Shown: positions 1 to 8,776 of the stretch, piece after piece | How the letters are laid out: every line of letters starts with the position of its first letter | Position numbering within the stretch: the first letter of the stretch is position 1 | Assembly: GCA_033283175.1 (NCBI GenBank) | Contig: JAWMQM010000001.1 | Coordinates: 930,001 to 994,000, forward strand | Reading direction: 5' to 3' | Source of the DNA: Pseudomaricurvus sp033283175 | Lineage (GTDB): Bacteria; Pseudomonadota; Gammaproteobacteria; Pseudomonadales; Cellvibrionaceae | DNA length: 64,000 bases | Position numbers and translations under genes: made by a program | The notes under the pieces: model-generated | The model's input: the letters and a program-made list of their open reading frames with translations, nothing else | What the model was told of the DNA's origin: nothing | Database searches by the model: none

Positions 1-4
1 TCCG

Positions 5-1345
5 CTAACCGGCCAGCGCCGCAAAGGCATCCCGGGTGAGGTTCTCCACTCCCCCGGTTTGCAGCACCACATTGTCTTCAATACGAATACCGCCACAGCC
101 CCGCAACTCCTCTACCCGCTCCCACTGGATCAGGCTGCCCCGCAGTTCCCCCATCAAGGGTTCCAGCAGGGCATCGATAAAGTAGAGCCCCGGCTCAATG
201 GTCAACGCCATGCCCGGCTCCAGCACACGGGTCAGGCGCAGGTAGGGGTGCTCGGCCGGTGGATTCAGCTCTGGCCCGCCACCATCCTGCAGCCAGCCAC
301 CGCGGTCGTGCACCTGCACCCCCAGCAGGTGGCCGAGGCCATGGGGGAAAAAGACGTGGGTCAGCCCCTGCTCCAGCACCGCTTCAGCGCTGGCCCGCAC
401 CAACCCCTGGTCGCACAGCAGCTGCGCCAGTAACTGGTGGGCCCGCCGCTGCAGGTCGATAAAGCCCAGCCCCGGCCGCACCTCGGCGATCAGGGTCTGC
501 TGCAGCTGCTCCATGGCCTCCACCAGCTCGCCAAAAGTCTCCTCAAGGGCGTAGGTGCGGGTGACATCCGCCGCGTAGCCGGCCACCTGTGCACCGGCAT
601 CAATCAGCAGCGAGCGCTGTACCAGCGGCGGCTGCCGCTGCTTCTGTTCGTAGTGCAGCACCGCACCGTGACCGTTGACAGCAATGATGTTGCCGTAGGG
701 CAGCTCCGTCTCCAGCTGACGGCTGGCGGCCAGGTAGGCGAGGTGAATATCGAATTCCGAGGCACCGGCGACAAACGCCGCCCGGGCCGCCACGTGGCCG
801 CGGGCCGCGCGCTGGCTGGCCAGACGCATACAGGCCAGCTCATACGGCGATTTCCAGGCGCGCTGATAATCCAGCGCCTGCAGCAACGCCGGAGGATTGC
901 AGTCTATGTTCTGCGACCATGCCACCGTTTCCGCAGCACCCACCAGCGCCATGGGTACATCGCAGGAGAGCCGGTCAGCCAGCACCTGGGGATCCGCAAA
1001 TACATGTACCTGGAAAGCCGCCTGAATGGCAGGGTCGGTCAGCGGCTCCACCCGGTGCCAGATATCTTCGGGAAAGTGGTAGAAGAGATGTGGCCGCTCG
1101 TCATTAAGATCCAGCAGCAGGTAACAGCCGGGACGATCATCAATGGGCACCCAGGTTTTGAAATAGGGATTGACCCGGTAGGGGTAGGCAACGTCGTCAC
1201 GGAAGGCGGGCGACAGCTCCCCGCCACACACCAGCAGGCGTTCATAGCCCTGTGCCTGCAATACCTCACTCCAGCGACGAAACTGCTGTACCACATGGTC
1301 GCGATAGAGATCCGCCAGCCCCTCCGGTACCCGATGTCGTGTCAT
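5..1345 (-). CDS. pepQ: Xaa-Pro dipeptidase (M24 family)
   Basis: This 446-residue protein matches the usual PepQ length (about 440) and should hydrolyse Xaa-Pro dipeptides in the cytoplasm using two metal ions. The pita-bread metallopeptidase domain occupies roughly residues 165-440. The metal ligands are visible: two Asp in LLIDAGAQVAGYAADVTRTY, the His in FFPHGLGHLLG, a Glu in LEPGMALTIEPGLY and a Glu in GIRIEDNVVL. The N-terminal part is the PepQ-type substrate domain. The ATG at 1345 is preceded by GAGGAG with good spacing. It is divergent from the D-glutamate/5-oxoproline genes across a 177-bp gap. That placement suggests, but does not prove, a shared role in recycling peptide- or wall-derived amino acids. 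Confidence 0.93.
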   Translation of the reverse strand: MTRHRVPEGLADLYRDHVVQQFRRWSEVLQAQGYERLLVCGGELSPAFRDDVAYPYRVNPYFKTWVPIDDRPGCYLLLDLNDERPHLFYHFPEDIWHRVEPLTDPAIQAAFQVHVFADPQVLADRLSCDVPMALVGAAETVAWSQNIDCNPPALLQALDYQRAWKSPYELACMRLASQRAARGHVAARAAFVAGASEFDIHLAYLAASRQLETELPYGNIIAVNGHGAVLHYEQKQRQPPLVQRSLLIDAGAQVAGYAADVTRTYALEETFGELVEAMEQLQQTLIAEVRPGLGFIDLQRRAHQLLAQLLCDQGLVRASAEAVLEQGLTHVFFPHGLGHLLGVQVHDRGGWLQDGGGPELNPPAEHPYLRLTRVLEPGMALTIEPGLYFIDALLEPLMGELRGSLIQWERVEELRGCGGIRIEDNVVLQTGGVENLTRDAFAALAG

Positions 1346-1522
1346 GGCAACTCCTCTTTAATACAGGCCAAACAGCTTAGCGCGGCCCCCGCCCCCACCA
1401 CCAGCCCCAGGTCTGGACAGAGGATAGAAAGCCCCTTGCCCGCGTATGGCATAAGACGACGCTTTACCCGTACACTGTAGAGGATGTTCAGCCACCCTGA
1501 ATACGACTTGTCGAGGTCTGTC

Positions 1523-2311
1523 ATGTCATCCCCGCTCACACCAGCCGAACTGCGTAACCGCATCCGCCAGGGGCAGCACACCGGTAACACCTCCGGCTTC
1601 TGCCCGGGTTTTGTCCAGGCCAATGTGGCAATCCTGCCCCGCGACTGGGCCAGCGAGTTTCTGCAGTTCTGCCACTTCAACCCCAAGCCCTGCCCGCTGG
1701 TGGCCATGGCCGAGAAGCCCGGTGACCCCCACATTGCGGCCATTGGCAGCGACTTTGATATCCGCAGCGATGTACCCCGCTACCGTATCTGGCAGGATGG
1801 CACACTGCAGGAAGAGACCACCGACATTCACCACCTGTGGCGGGATGACCTGGTGACCTTCCTGATCGGCTGCTCCTTCTCCTTTGAGGAGGCGCTGCTG
1901 GCCGACGGACTCGAAATCCGCAACATCAGCGAAGGGGTCAACGTACCCATGTACAACACCAATATCCGCTGCCAGAGCGCTGGTCGCTTCAGTTCCAATA
2001 TGGTGGTGAGCATGCGCCCCTTTAAACCCGCCGACGCCATCCGCATGATCCAGATCTGTTCGCGCTTTCCGTCGGTGCACGGTGCACCGGTTCACTTCGG
2101 CGATCCGGCGGCTATCGGTATCCCCGACATCCACCGGCCAGACTATGGCGATGCCGTCACCATTGGTGCCGGAGAGGTTCCGGTGTTCACCGCCTGCGGG
2201 GTCACACCGCAAGCCGCCATCATGGAAGCCAAACCGCCCTTCTGTATTACCCACAGCCCCGGCTGCATGGTGGTTACCGACCTGCCCAACAGTCAGTTGG
2301 CAGTACTGTAG
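1523..2311 (+). CDS. DUF1445 family protein, D-glutamate cyclase-like (N-terminal half of the eukaryotic enzyme)
   Basis: The 262-residue product has the hallmarks of DUF1445 (also annotated 'putative hydro-lyase' or D-glutamate cyclase family): GFCPGFVQANVAILP near the N-terminus, IGSDFDIRSDVPRYRIW, LVTFLIGCSFSFEEALL, and a C-terminal ITHSPGCMVVTDLPN. In eukaryotic D-glutamate cyclase this domain is fused in front of a DUF4392 domain; here the DUF4392 partner is a separate gene at 4756. The start at 1523 is preferred over an in-frame ATG at 1484 because GAGG lies just upstream and the family begins near this point. The next gene, pxpA, follows after 24 bp. Inferred role: interconversion of D-glutamate and 5-oxo-D-proline, feeding the adjacent 5-oxoprolinase. 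Direct activity of a free-standing bacterial DUF1445 is not shown by the sequence. Confidence 0.88.
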   Translation: MSSPLTPAELRNRIRQGQHTGNTSGFCPGFVQANVAILPRDWASEFLQFCHFNPKPCPLVAMAEKPGDPHIAAIGSDFDIRSDVPRYRIWQDGTLQEETTDIHHLWRDDLVTFLIGCSFSFEEALLADGLEIRNISEGVNVPMYNTNIRCQSAGRFSSNMVVSMRPFKPADAIRMIQICSRFPSVHGAPVHFGDPAAIGIPDIHRPDYGDAVTIGAGEVPVFTACGVTPQAAIMEAKPPFCITHSPGCMVVTDLPNSQLAVL

Positions 2312-2335
2312 CCGGCGGTTCTGCAAGGAGACCCT

Positions 2336-3070
2336 ATGACCCTGCTACTCAATTGCGACCTGGGGGAGAGCTACGGCTCCTGGACCATGGGGCTGGACGC
2401 CGCCGTCATGCCACACATTGACCAGGCCAACATCGCCTGCGGCTTTCACGCCGGTGACCCGCTGGTCATGCACGATACCCTGCAGCTGGCCCGCCAACAC
2501 GGCGTGCGCATCGGCGCCCACCCGGCCTACCCGGACCTGGGAGGCTTTGGACGCCGCAGCATGAACTGCAGCCCGGAGGAGATCCGCACCTTTGTCACCT
2601 ACCAGGCTGCGGCGCTGGCAGGTATGGCTCAATCGCTGGAACTGCAACTGGAATACATCAAACCCCACGGCGCCCTCTACAATGACATGATGGCCAACGC
2701 CGATGTCCGCCACGCCATCATGGAGGCGGTCTCCGGCTTCTACCTGCCGGTAAAACTGATGCTGCAAGCCACACCGGAGGCCGACCTGCACCGCCAGGAA
2801 GCGGAACACTACGGCATCAAGCTATTGTTTGAAGCCTTTGCCGACCGCTGCTACGACGACGACGGCAAGCTGCTGTCACGCAACAAGCCCGGTGCCGTCC
2901 ACAGCCGGGACAAGATGCTGGCGCAGGTGGAACAGCTCCTGCGCCACGGTACCGTTACCACCGCCAGCGGACTGATCATCCCGCTGCACGCCGACAGTCT
3001 CTGTGTGCACGGGGACAATATGGAAGCGGTGCAGTCGGTAGCCGATATCCGGGCCCTGATTACCGCCTGA
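2336..3070 (+). CDS. pxpA: 5-oxoprolinase subunit A (LamB/YcsF family)
   Basis: A 244-residue LamB/YcsF-family protein, normal length. PxpA with PxpB and PxpC forms a prokaryotic ATP-dependent 5-oxoprolinase that opens 5-oxoproline (pyroglutamate) to glutamate. Visible family signatures are LNCDLGESYG at the N-terminus, ANIACGFHAGDP, IGAHPAYPDLGGFGRR and EYIKPHGALYNDM, and near the end IPLHADSLCVHGDN. AAGGAGA precedes the ATG. It is followed 11 bp later by pxpB. The three subunits are contiguous and lie between two D-glutamate-cyclase-like genes. Confidence 0.95.
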   Translation: MTLLLNCDLGESYGSWTMGLDAAVMPHIDQANIACGFHAGDPLVMHDTLQLARQHGVRIGAHPAYPDLGGFGRRSMNCSPEEIRTFVTYQAAALAGMAQSLELQLEYIKPHGALYNDMMANADVRHAIMEAVSGFYLPVKLMLQATPEADLHRQEAEHYGIKLLFEAFADRCYDDDGKLLSRNKPGAVHSRDKMLAQVEQLLRHGTVTTASGLIIPLHADSLCVHGDNMEAVQSVADIRALITA

Positions 3071-3081
3071 AAGGATGACTG

Positions 3082-3786
3082 ATGGAGAGCCAGACCCGCA
3101 TTCAGGTTGCCGGTGAAAACGCACTGATCATCTACTTTGGCAGTGTCGCCAGTGCTGCCATCTCCGCTCACGTGCAGCACACCGCCCGTCTGCTGCCCGA
3201 GCTGATGGGGCCACACCTGATCGACCTGATCCCCTCCTACGCCTCGCTGCTGGTGCTGTTTGATCCACTCAGCTGCGAACCCGCGCAGGTGTGCCACTGG
3301 ATTGAACAGGCGCTGGAGGACGAAACCAGCTTCGGTGACACGGATGGCACGCTGGTGGAATTGCCGGTCTGGTACAGCCCGGAATCCGGCCCTGACCTGG
3401 AAGCCCTGGCCACAGGCGCCGGGCTCAGTGTGGACGAGGTCATCCAGCTGCACCAGGCGACGGAGTACCGCGTCTATGCCATCGGGTTTGCACCGGGCTT
3501 TGCCTACCTGGGGGAAGTGGACGCACGCCTGACTACCCCGCGCCTGGCCACCCCGCGACGCCGGGTACCACAGGGTGCGGTGGCCATCGCCGACCGCCAG
3601 ACCGCGGTCTACCCGGCTCCGTCGCCGGGCGGCTGGAACCTCATCGGCCTCTGCCCCACCCCCATGTTTAACCCCCACGCCTCCCCCTCCATGCCGGTCA
3701 GTGTTGGCGACCGGGTACGCTTTACCGCCATTGACCGGCAACAGTTCCTGGATCTGGGTGGACAGCTGCCGGGGGAGATACGCTGA
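3082..3786 (+). CDS. pxpB: 5-oxoprolinase subunit B (KipI family)
   Basis: A 234-residue KipI-type cyclophilin-fold subunit. The family motifs YAIGFAPGFAYLGEVD and PRLATPRRRVPQGAVAIAD followed by YPAPSPGGWNLIG are present in the C-terminal half, and the N-terminal GENALIIYFG strand is typical. With PxpC it forms the ATP-dependent carboxyltransferase-like part of 5-oxoprolinase. In Bacillus the homologues KipI/KipA were first described as a kinase inhibitor and its antagonist, so a regulatory role is an older alternative reading. Its stop codon overlaps the pxpC start (TGATG type), indicating translational coupling. Confidence 0.95.
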   Translation: MESQTRIQVAGENALIIYFGSVASAAISAHVQHTARLLPELMGPHLIDLIPSYASLLVLFDPLSCEPAQVCHWIEQALEDETSFGDTDGTLVELPVWYSPESGPDLEALATGAGLSVDEVIQLHQATEYRVYAIGFAPGFAYLGEVDARLTTPRLATPRRRVPQGAVAIADRQTAVYPAPSPGGWNLIGLCPTPMFNPHASPSMPVSVGDRVRFTAIDRQQFLDLGGQLPGEIR

Positions 3787-4751
3787 TGGCCATGGTTGAA
3801 ATCCTCCACCCCGGCCTCCTCAGCCTGCTGCAGGATGCCGGCCGTTTTGGCCAGCACCGGTTCGGGCTGACCAGTGGCGGACCACTGGACCCGGAAGCCT
3901 TCTACTGGGCCAACCAGCTTTGCGACAACGGTGCCCATGCTGGCAGCGCCACCGCCATCGAAGCCTCAATTGGTGGACTCAAACTGCGGGTGGACGCCCC
4001 GGTACGGGTGGCCGTGACCGGCGGCGAAATGCCGGTCACTATTAACGGCGCCAGTGCCCCGCGCTGGCAGACACTGCCCTTGCAGGCCGGCGACACGCTG
4101 GAGCTGGGCTACAGCAAACTGGGCAGTCGCTGCTATGTCGCCTTTGCCGGTGGCCTGCAGGTGGAGCCGCAGTTTGGCAGCACTGCGACCGTAGTGCGCG
4201 AGGGCATCGGCGGGCTGCGGGGCGCCGCCCTGCAGAAGGGCGACACCATCATCGCCAGCACCGATACCGGCGGCCCGTGCCTGCGGCTGCCGCCGGCGCG
4301 GCGGCCTCACTACACCCACCGCGCCACCCTGCGGGTAGTGACGGGCTACCAGCTGGAGCATTTCAGTCGCGAACAGCAGCGCCGCTTTTTCCAGTCCACC
4401 TACGAAGTCAGTGAGCGCTGTGACCGCATGGGCTACCGCTTGCTGGGGCCACCGGTGCAGTCACAACTGGACGGAATTTTGTCGGAAGGCATCTGCCTCG
4501 GCGCGGTGCAAATTCCACCGGACGGCCAACCCATTGTGCTGCTGAACGATCGCCAGACCATCGGCGGCTATCCGAAAATCGGTTCGGTACTCTCCCTCGA
4601 CCTGGCGCGGTTGGCGCAACTGATGCCCGGCGACAAGGTCAACTTTGCCGAGATTGATATGGACCTGGCCCAGCGCATCCTGCACCTCTACTACAATTTC
4701 CGGCGCACCATCACCCCCGACCTTATCGCCCCCGGCTTCACCGAGGAGTAA
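3786..4751 (+). CDS. pxpC: 5-oxoprolinase subunit C (KipA family)
   Basis: A 321-residue KipA/biotin-dependent carboxyltransferase-like subunit of normal length. Signatures include LLQDAGRFGQHRFGLTSGGP and LDPEAFYWANQL near the N-terminus, SERCDRMGYRLLGP in the middle and GQPIVLLNDRQTIGGYPKIG towards the C-terminus, the stretch that aligns with allophanate hydrolase and urea amidolyase. The start overlaps the pxpB stop by one base. The DUF4392 gene starts 4 bp after the stop, so the downstream cyclase half is almost certainly co-translated with it. Confidence 0.95.
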   Translation: MAMVEILHPGLLSLLQDAGRFGQHRFGLTSGGPLDPEAFYWANQLCDNGAHAGSATAIEASIGGLKLRVDAPVRVAVTGGEMPVTINGASAPRWQTLPLQAGDTLELGYSKLGSRCYVAFAGGLQVEPQFGSTATVVREGIGGLRGAALQKGDTIIASTDTGGPCLRLPPARRPHYTHRATLRVVTGYQLEHFSREQQRRFFQSTYEVSERCDRMGYRLLGPPVQSQLDGILSEGICLGAVQIPPDGQPIVLLNDRQTIGGYPKIGSVLSLDLARLAQLMPGDKVNFAEIDMDLAQRILHLYYNFRRTITPDLIAPGFTEE

Positions 4752-4755
4752 GTCC

Positions 4756-5631
4756 ATGATCAGCCCGTCTGCTCCCGATTCCCTGTTGCACCTGAGCCAG
4801 CAGATCGAGTCACTGCTGGTGGCCCGCAACCCGCGCGGCATGCAAACCCTGCAGCGGGCGCTGCAACCGGGTTACTACGCCCGCGCTGTGCAGCTGATTG
4901 ATCGCGCCTTTGCGGAACAGGATCGCCCCTGCATTCTGATCGGCACCGGCTTTCCCGTGGTGGGCACTTTCGAGACCGACGGCCCTGTTGGCGCCATCGC
5001 TCTCTGGCAGACACTGCAAACCCTGGGCGCCGAAGCCTGGCTGGTGTGTGGCGAGCCGCTGGCCAGCGCCCTGCAAACCAACTACCCGGTCTACCGTCTC
5101 AGCTGCGGCGACCGCCACGACGCCGAACAGGAAACCGCCGCACTGCTGCTCAAGCACTCACCCCAGCTGGTGATTTCCATTGAACAGCCCGGGCAGGCCC
5201 GCGACGGCCGCTACTACAATATGCGCGGCATCGATATCAGCGCCGGGGTAGCGCCGTTTGATCCGGTCATGCGCCAGGCCACCTGCCCCACCATTGCCAT
5301 TGGCGACGGCGGCAACGAAATTGGGATGGGGATAATCGAACAGGCGGTGTCCGCCCTGGCCATCACCCCCGCCACCACCGGCTGTGATGAACTGTTGCTG
5401 GCGGATGTCTCCAACTGGGCGGCACATGGCCTGATAGCCCTGCTGGGCTGGCAGCGCCAGCAGGACCTGCTGGCTGCGGTCGATCCTGTGGCGATCCTGC
5501 GCTATTTGTCGCAGCGTGGCAGTGTCGATGGGGTCACCCATCGCAACGAGCTCACCGAGGACGGACTGGATGCGACCATCGGCTTACAACTGATCCGTGA
5601 CTTGCGACAGCTGTGTAACCCGGACGGTTAG
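4756..5631 (+). CDS. DUF4392 family protein, D-glutamate cyclase-like (C-terminal half of the eukaryotic enzyme)
   Basis: The 291-residue product resembles the C-terminal DUF4392 domain of eukaryotic D-glutamate cyclase (DGLUCY). Recognisable blocks are CILIGTGFPVVGTFETDGPVG (residues about 55-75), a Glu-containing ISIEQPGQARDGRYYNMRG, the glycine-rich AIGDGGNEIGMG and the segment around DVSNWAAHGL. The start at 4756 is 4 bp after pxpC; an upstream in-frame ATG at 4645 lies inside pxpC and is not used. DUF1445 and DUF4392 are joined in the animal enzyme; here they are separate genes at opposite ends of pxpABC. The inferred role is in D-glutamate to 5-oxo-D-proline cyclisation together with the 1523 gene. 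The two-subunit idea is inference. Confidence 0.85.
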   Translation: MISPSAPDSLLHLSQQIESLLVARNPRGMQTLQRALQPGYYARAVQLIDRAFAEQDRPCILIGTGFPVVGTFETDGPVGAIALWQTLQTLGAEAWLVCGEPLASALQTNYPVYRLSCGDRHDAEQETAALLLKHSPQLVISIEQPGQARDGRYYNMRGIDISAGVAPFDPVMRQATCPTIAIGDGGNEIGMGIIEQAVSALAITPATTGCDELLLADVSNWAAHGLIALLGWQRQQDLLAAVDPVAILRYLSQRGSVDGVTHRNELTEDGLDATIGLQLIRDLRQLCNPDG

Positions 5632-5693
5632 CTGCCGCTGCCGTGTTGGAGGCACACACGACACGAAACCCTGACCAGCGTCCTTCCCGCGCA

Positions 5694-5800
5694 CGTGGTG
5701 AATTGCAGCAACGCTGCAAGAGAGGGCACTCCGGGGTGGGCGAGAATCCATAAGCCGTACATCACTATGGGCCCCCGCCTGCGCGGGGGCGACAAGGAAT
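5694..5800 (-). repeat. Intergenic repeat with covarying hairpin module plus GC-rich palindrome
   Basis: The 333-bp gap between the DUF4392 gene and the transaminase holds no gene. It carries one minus-strand copy of the hairpin module (stem TTGCAGC 5703-5709, loop 5710-5712, GCTGCAA 5713-5719). The preceding CACCCCGGAGTGCCCTCTC flank is nearly identical to the copy at 61.98-62.03 kb, which lies in the opposite orientation. A second element is a perfect palindrome GCCCCCGC-CTGC-GCGGGGGC at 5771-5790, of the type common in proteobacterial intergenic repeats. No convincing promoter was identified in the rest of the gap. Confidence 0.75.
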
Positions 5801-5964
5801 ACACCGGGGCGAGCGGGAATATACGGGGCGATAATGTGGAGCTTTTCTGCACCCTGCTTGCAGTAAACAACTATTCACGCACCGCGACGTTTTGCTCAGA
5901 TCAGTAACGGCGCTGTGGTAAAGTAACTGCCGTTGTCGGGCATGATTGTCGGGAAGGAATGGCC

Positions 5965-6822
5965 ATGAGCACCGTGTTTCTCAATCACCAGTATCTCCCC
6001 ATGGAAGAGGCCAGAATCTCGCCCATGGATCGCGGTTTTCTGTTTGGCGATGGCATCTATGAGGTCATCCCGTCCTACGCCGGCAAGATGGTGGGCTTCG
6101 GCCCCCACATCCAACGCATGCGCAATGGCCTCGCCGCCATCGGCATACAGTTCGACTGGGACGAGGACGCCTGGCGGGAAGTGTGCGACGAGCTGATCCG
6201 GCGCAATGGCAGTGGCAACCTCGGTCTCTACCTGCACGTCAGCCGCGGCGCCGACACCAAGCGCTTTCACGCCTACCCGGAGGGTGTGGCCCCCACCGTA
6301 TTTGCCTACGCCTTCGATATCGCGCCGCCGCCCCTGCCGGATCGCAGACAGGCCACAGGCTACAAGGTGGCCACCGCCCGTGACCTGCGCTGGGAGCGCT
6401 GCCACATCAAATCCACCGCGCTGCTGGGCAACGTGCTGCACTTCCAGTACGGCTACGAGCAGGGCGCCAACGAAACCCTTCTCTACAACGCCAACAACGA
6501 ACTTACCGAGGCCTCCGCCTGTAACGCCTACATCGTCAAGGATGGGGTAGTGATCACGCCGCCGCTGGACAACCAGATACTGCCCGGCATCACCCGCCAG
6601 CTGCTGTTAGACATCCTGCGCCGCGACGGCTCCATCACGGTGGAAGAGCGGGCAGTGACCATGGACGAAGTGTTCAGTGCCGACGAAGTGTGGGTGACCT
6701 CCTCCTCCAAGGAGATTGCGCCGGTGGTGGAGATCGATGGCAAGCCCGTGGCCGACGGCAAGGTGGGTCCTGTGTGGGAAGCAGCGCTGAAGCTCTACAG
6801 CGCTGCCAAGTTCGACTACTGA
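5965..6822 (+). CDS. dat: D-amino acid aminotransferase (class IV PLP enzyme)
   Basis: The 285-residue protein is a fold-type IV aminotransferase of D-alanine transaminase type, which moves the amino group between D-alanine and 2-oxoglutarate, giving pyruvate and D-glutamate. Visible features: the N-terminal ISPMDRGFLFGDGIYEVIPSY, the PLP lysine in RCHIKSTALLGNVL, the glutamate in NNELTEASACNAYIV and the phosphate-binding LPGITRQLLLDI. Two ATGs lie close together (5959 and 5965); the GGAAGG at 5952-5957 is better spaced for 5965. Alanine racemase follows after 16 bp. A branched-chain or 4-amino-4-deoxychorismate lyase specificity is possible in this superfamily, but the next-door racemase supports D-amino acid use. 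Confidence 0.87.
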   Translation: MSTVFLNHQYLPMEEARISPMDRGFLFGDGIYEVIPSYAGKMVGFGPHIQRMRNGLAAIGIQFDWDEDAWREVCDELIRRNGSGNLGLYLHVSRGADTKRFHAYPEGVAPTVFAYAFDIAPPPLPDRRQATGYKVATARDLRWERCHIKSTALLGNVLHFQYGYEQGANETLLYNANNELTEASACNAYIVKDGVVITPPLDNQILPGITRQLLLDILRRDGSITVEERAVTMDEVFSADEVWVTSSSKEIAPVVEIDGKPVADGKVGPVWEAALKLYSAAKFDY

Positions 6823-6838
6823 CAGGCCGGGTAACTGC

Positions 6839-7924
6839 ATGAGTCGCCCCGCCCGCGCCATCGTCGACCTCGACGCCCTGCGCCACAACTACCAGCTGGC
6901 CCAGTCCCTGGCGCCCAACGCCCGCGCCCTCGGCGTGGTGAAAGCCAACGCCTATGGCCACGGCGCGGTGGCTGCGGCGCAAGCGCTGGAACCCCTGGTG
7001 CCGGCGTTTGCCGTGGCCTGCATGGAAGAGGCACTGGAGCTGCGCGCCGCCGGCCTGCAAAAACCCATACTGCTGCTGGAAGGCGCTTTCACTGCCGATG
7101 AAATCGAGACCGCTGCGGCACACAACTGCTGGCTGATGGTAAGCAACCGCGAGCAGGCTGAAGAGATGGTTAACGCACGACCATCAGCTCCCCTGCAACT
7201 GTGGCTGAAGGCCGATACCGGTATGCACCGGTTGGGGCTCACTCCGCAGCAGGTGCCGGAACTGTATCGCCGCCTGCAGGCGCTGCCCCATGTGCAGGGC
7301 CCCATTGTAATCGCCACCCACTTTGCGGTGGCTGATGAGCCGGAACTGGATTTTACCCGGCAGCAGATTGAATGCCTGCAGCAGATCAATCGCGATTTGC
7401 AGGCGCCCCTGAGCCTGGCCAACTCCGCTGGCATCCTCGCCTGGCCCGGGAGTCACGCCCAGTACACCCGCCCCGGCATTATGCTCTACGGCTCGTCACC
7501 CTTTGCCACCGAACACCCGCTTGCCGCCCAACTGCAAGCGGTCATGACCCTGGAATCCAAAGTGATCGACCTGCATCAGGTGGCCGCCGGAGAGAGTGTC
7601 GGTTACGGTCGGCGCTGGATTGCACAGAAGGATTCGATCATTGCCACCGTCGCCATTGGTTACGGCGACGGCTACCCGCGCCATGCCCCCGACGGCACAC
7701 CGGTGCTGGTCAACGGCCAGCGCTGCCCGCTGGCGGGCCGGGTCTCCATGGATATGATTACGGTGGATGTGACAACGCTGCCGTCGGTAAACGTTGGCGA
7801 CGCGGTGGAACTGTGGGGCAAACAGTTACCCATCAATGAAGTAGCAGCCAGCGCCGGCACCATCAGCTATGAACTGGTCACACGCATGCCACTGCGGGCA
7901 CCCCGCCACTATTTGCACCGCTAA
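6839..7924 (+). CDS. alr: Alanine racemase
   Basis: The 361-residue fold-type III PLP enzyme interconverts L- and D-alanine for peptidoglycan or for D-alanine breakdown. The PLP lysine is in GVVKANAYGHG near residue 34, and the second catalytic tyrosine is in the SVGYGRRWIA segment of the C-terminal beta domain. RPGIMLYGSSPF and AGRVSMDMITVDVT are standard alanine racemase motifs. The distance to the upstream D-amino acid transaminase is only 16 bp, so the two are probably one transcript. Position after the 5-oxoprolinase set hints at a catabolic or recycling (DadX-like) role rather than an essential biosynthetic one; that cannot be decided from sequence. Confidence 0.95.
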   Translation: MSRPARAIVDLDALRHNYQLAQSLAPNARALGVVKANAYGHGAVAAAQALEPLVPAFAVACMEEALELRAAGLQKPILLLEGAFTADEIETAAAHNCWLMVSNREQAEEMVNARPSAPLQLWLKADTGMHRLGLTPQQVPELYRRLQALPHVQGPIVIATHFAVADEPELDFTRQQIECLQQINRDLQAPLSLANSAGILAWPGSHAQYTRPGIMLYGSSPFATEHPLAAQLQAVMTLESKVIDLHQVAAGESVGYGRRWIAQKDSIIATVAIGYGDGYPRHAPDGTPVLVNGQRCPLAGRVSMDMITVDVTTLPSVNVGDAVELWGKQLPINEVAASAGTISYELVTRMPLRAPRHYLHR

Positions 7925-8190
7925 CAACTGCTGGCGGTGATTACCTGTCGGCACCGTCGGGTTACCGCACGCAAACGGCTACTCACTACCGCCCCCTCGC
8001 CTCTCCCACGCAAACCAGCACAGCACTTCTCCATACACAACTGAGGTGGCATCAGCCTGAGGCGAAAAAAGTTTTCCATGAATTTGCACCGCCGAATTTC
8101 AACAACCATTATTAGTGGTAGGAATATTGCTTTCGTAATAATTGAGGGCACAACCCTCGCCTTCAAGCCAACTCCCAACAAGGAGCATTC

Positions 8191-8475
8191 ATGTTATACC
8201 GAGGCTACTTCTCCCTGGCCCACTGGTCTAACACTGGTGAACAATTCTGGGTGCGCTACTGCGCCGAATTCCATGCCGACGTTTTCCAGACTGGCGGTAA
8301 GGTGCTGCGCAAACTGGCTGCCCGCAAAATGCAGGAGCTCAACGCCGGAGGCATGTGCATCGAACAGCTGGACCTGATCTCACCGGAAGCCGCGAGCGAT
8401 GATGATCGTATCAATTGCGTGGAGATCTTTTCCCGACTGGCCGGTGGTACCGAGCGGGTAGAGTTTCCGGTCTGA
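8191..8475 (+). CDS. Hypothetical protein, 94 aa
   Basis: I do not recognise a family. The coding case rests on a strong ribosome binding site (AAGGAG seven bases before the ATG) and a sensible amino acid composition. The N-terminus is rich in aromatic residues (LYRGYFSLAHWSNTGEQFW) and the C-terminus acidic. No membrane segment or signal peptide is apparent. The 266-bp leader between alr and this gene is noticeably more AT-rich than its neighbours and contains no other gene. A longer overlapping frame from 8078 lacks a binding site and is taken as a shadow. Confidence 0.6.
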   Translation: MLYRGYFSLAHWSNTGEQFWVRYCAEFHADVFQTGGKVLRKLAARKMQELNAGGMCIEQLDLISPEAASDDDRINCVEIFSRLAGGTERVEFPV

Positions 8476-8776
8476 AGGCCGGCACCCCTTCTGCCCGGGC
8501 CTCGCCCGCTCTCACAGCCTGACGGCTGACAGGTCTTCTGCGCCTTCTGTTAGCGGCCTGGCGGCGGCAATACAATATCGTGGGGCGGCGGTAACTGATT
8601 GGATCTGATTGATGTCAGCAGTCAGGCAGCAGAGGTACGCTGCTGCAGGACGAGCGCTATCAGCCGGCAACGGCGTAAAGGATGCAGCGGGAATAAAGGA
8701 AAGGACGCTGGCTATGGCCACCAGCCGGGTCCTGCGCGGCCCCGCCGGACGGCGAGGGCACAACGCAAGCGAGCAA
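8476..8776. other. Intergenic stretch, nothing recognised
   Basis: About 300 bp between the 94-residue gene and the 45-residue minus-strand ORF. Open frames on both strands here lack ribosome binding sites and family features. No terminator, repeat or RNA was recognised. Confidence 0.4.
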
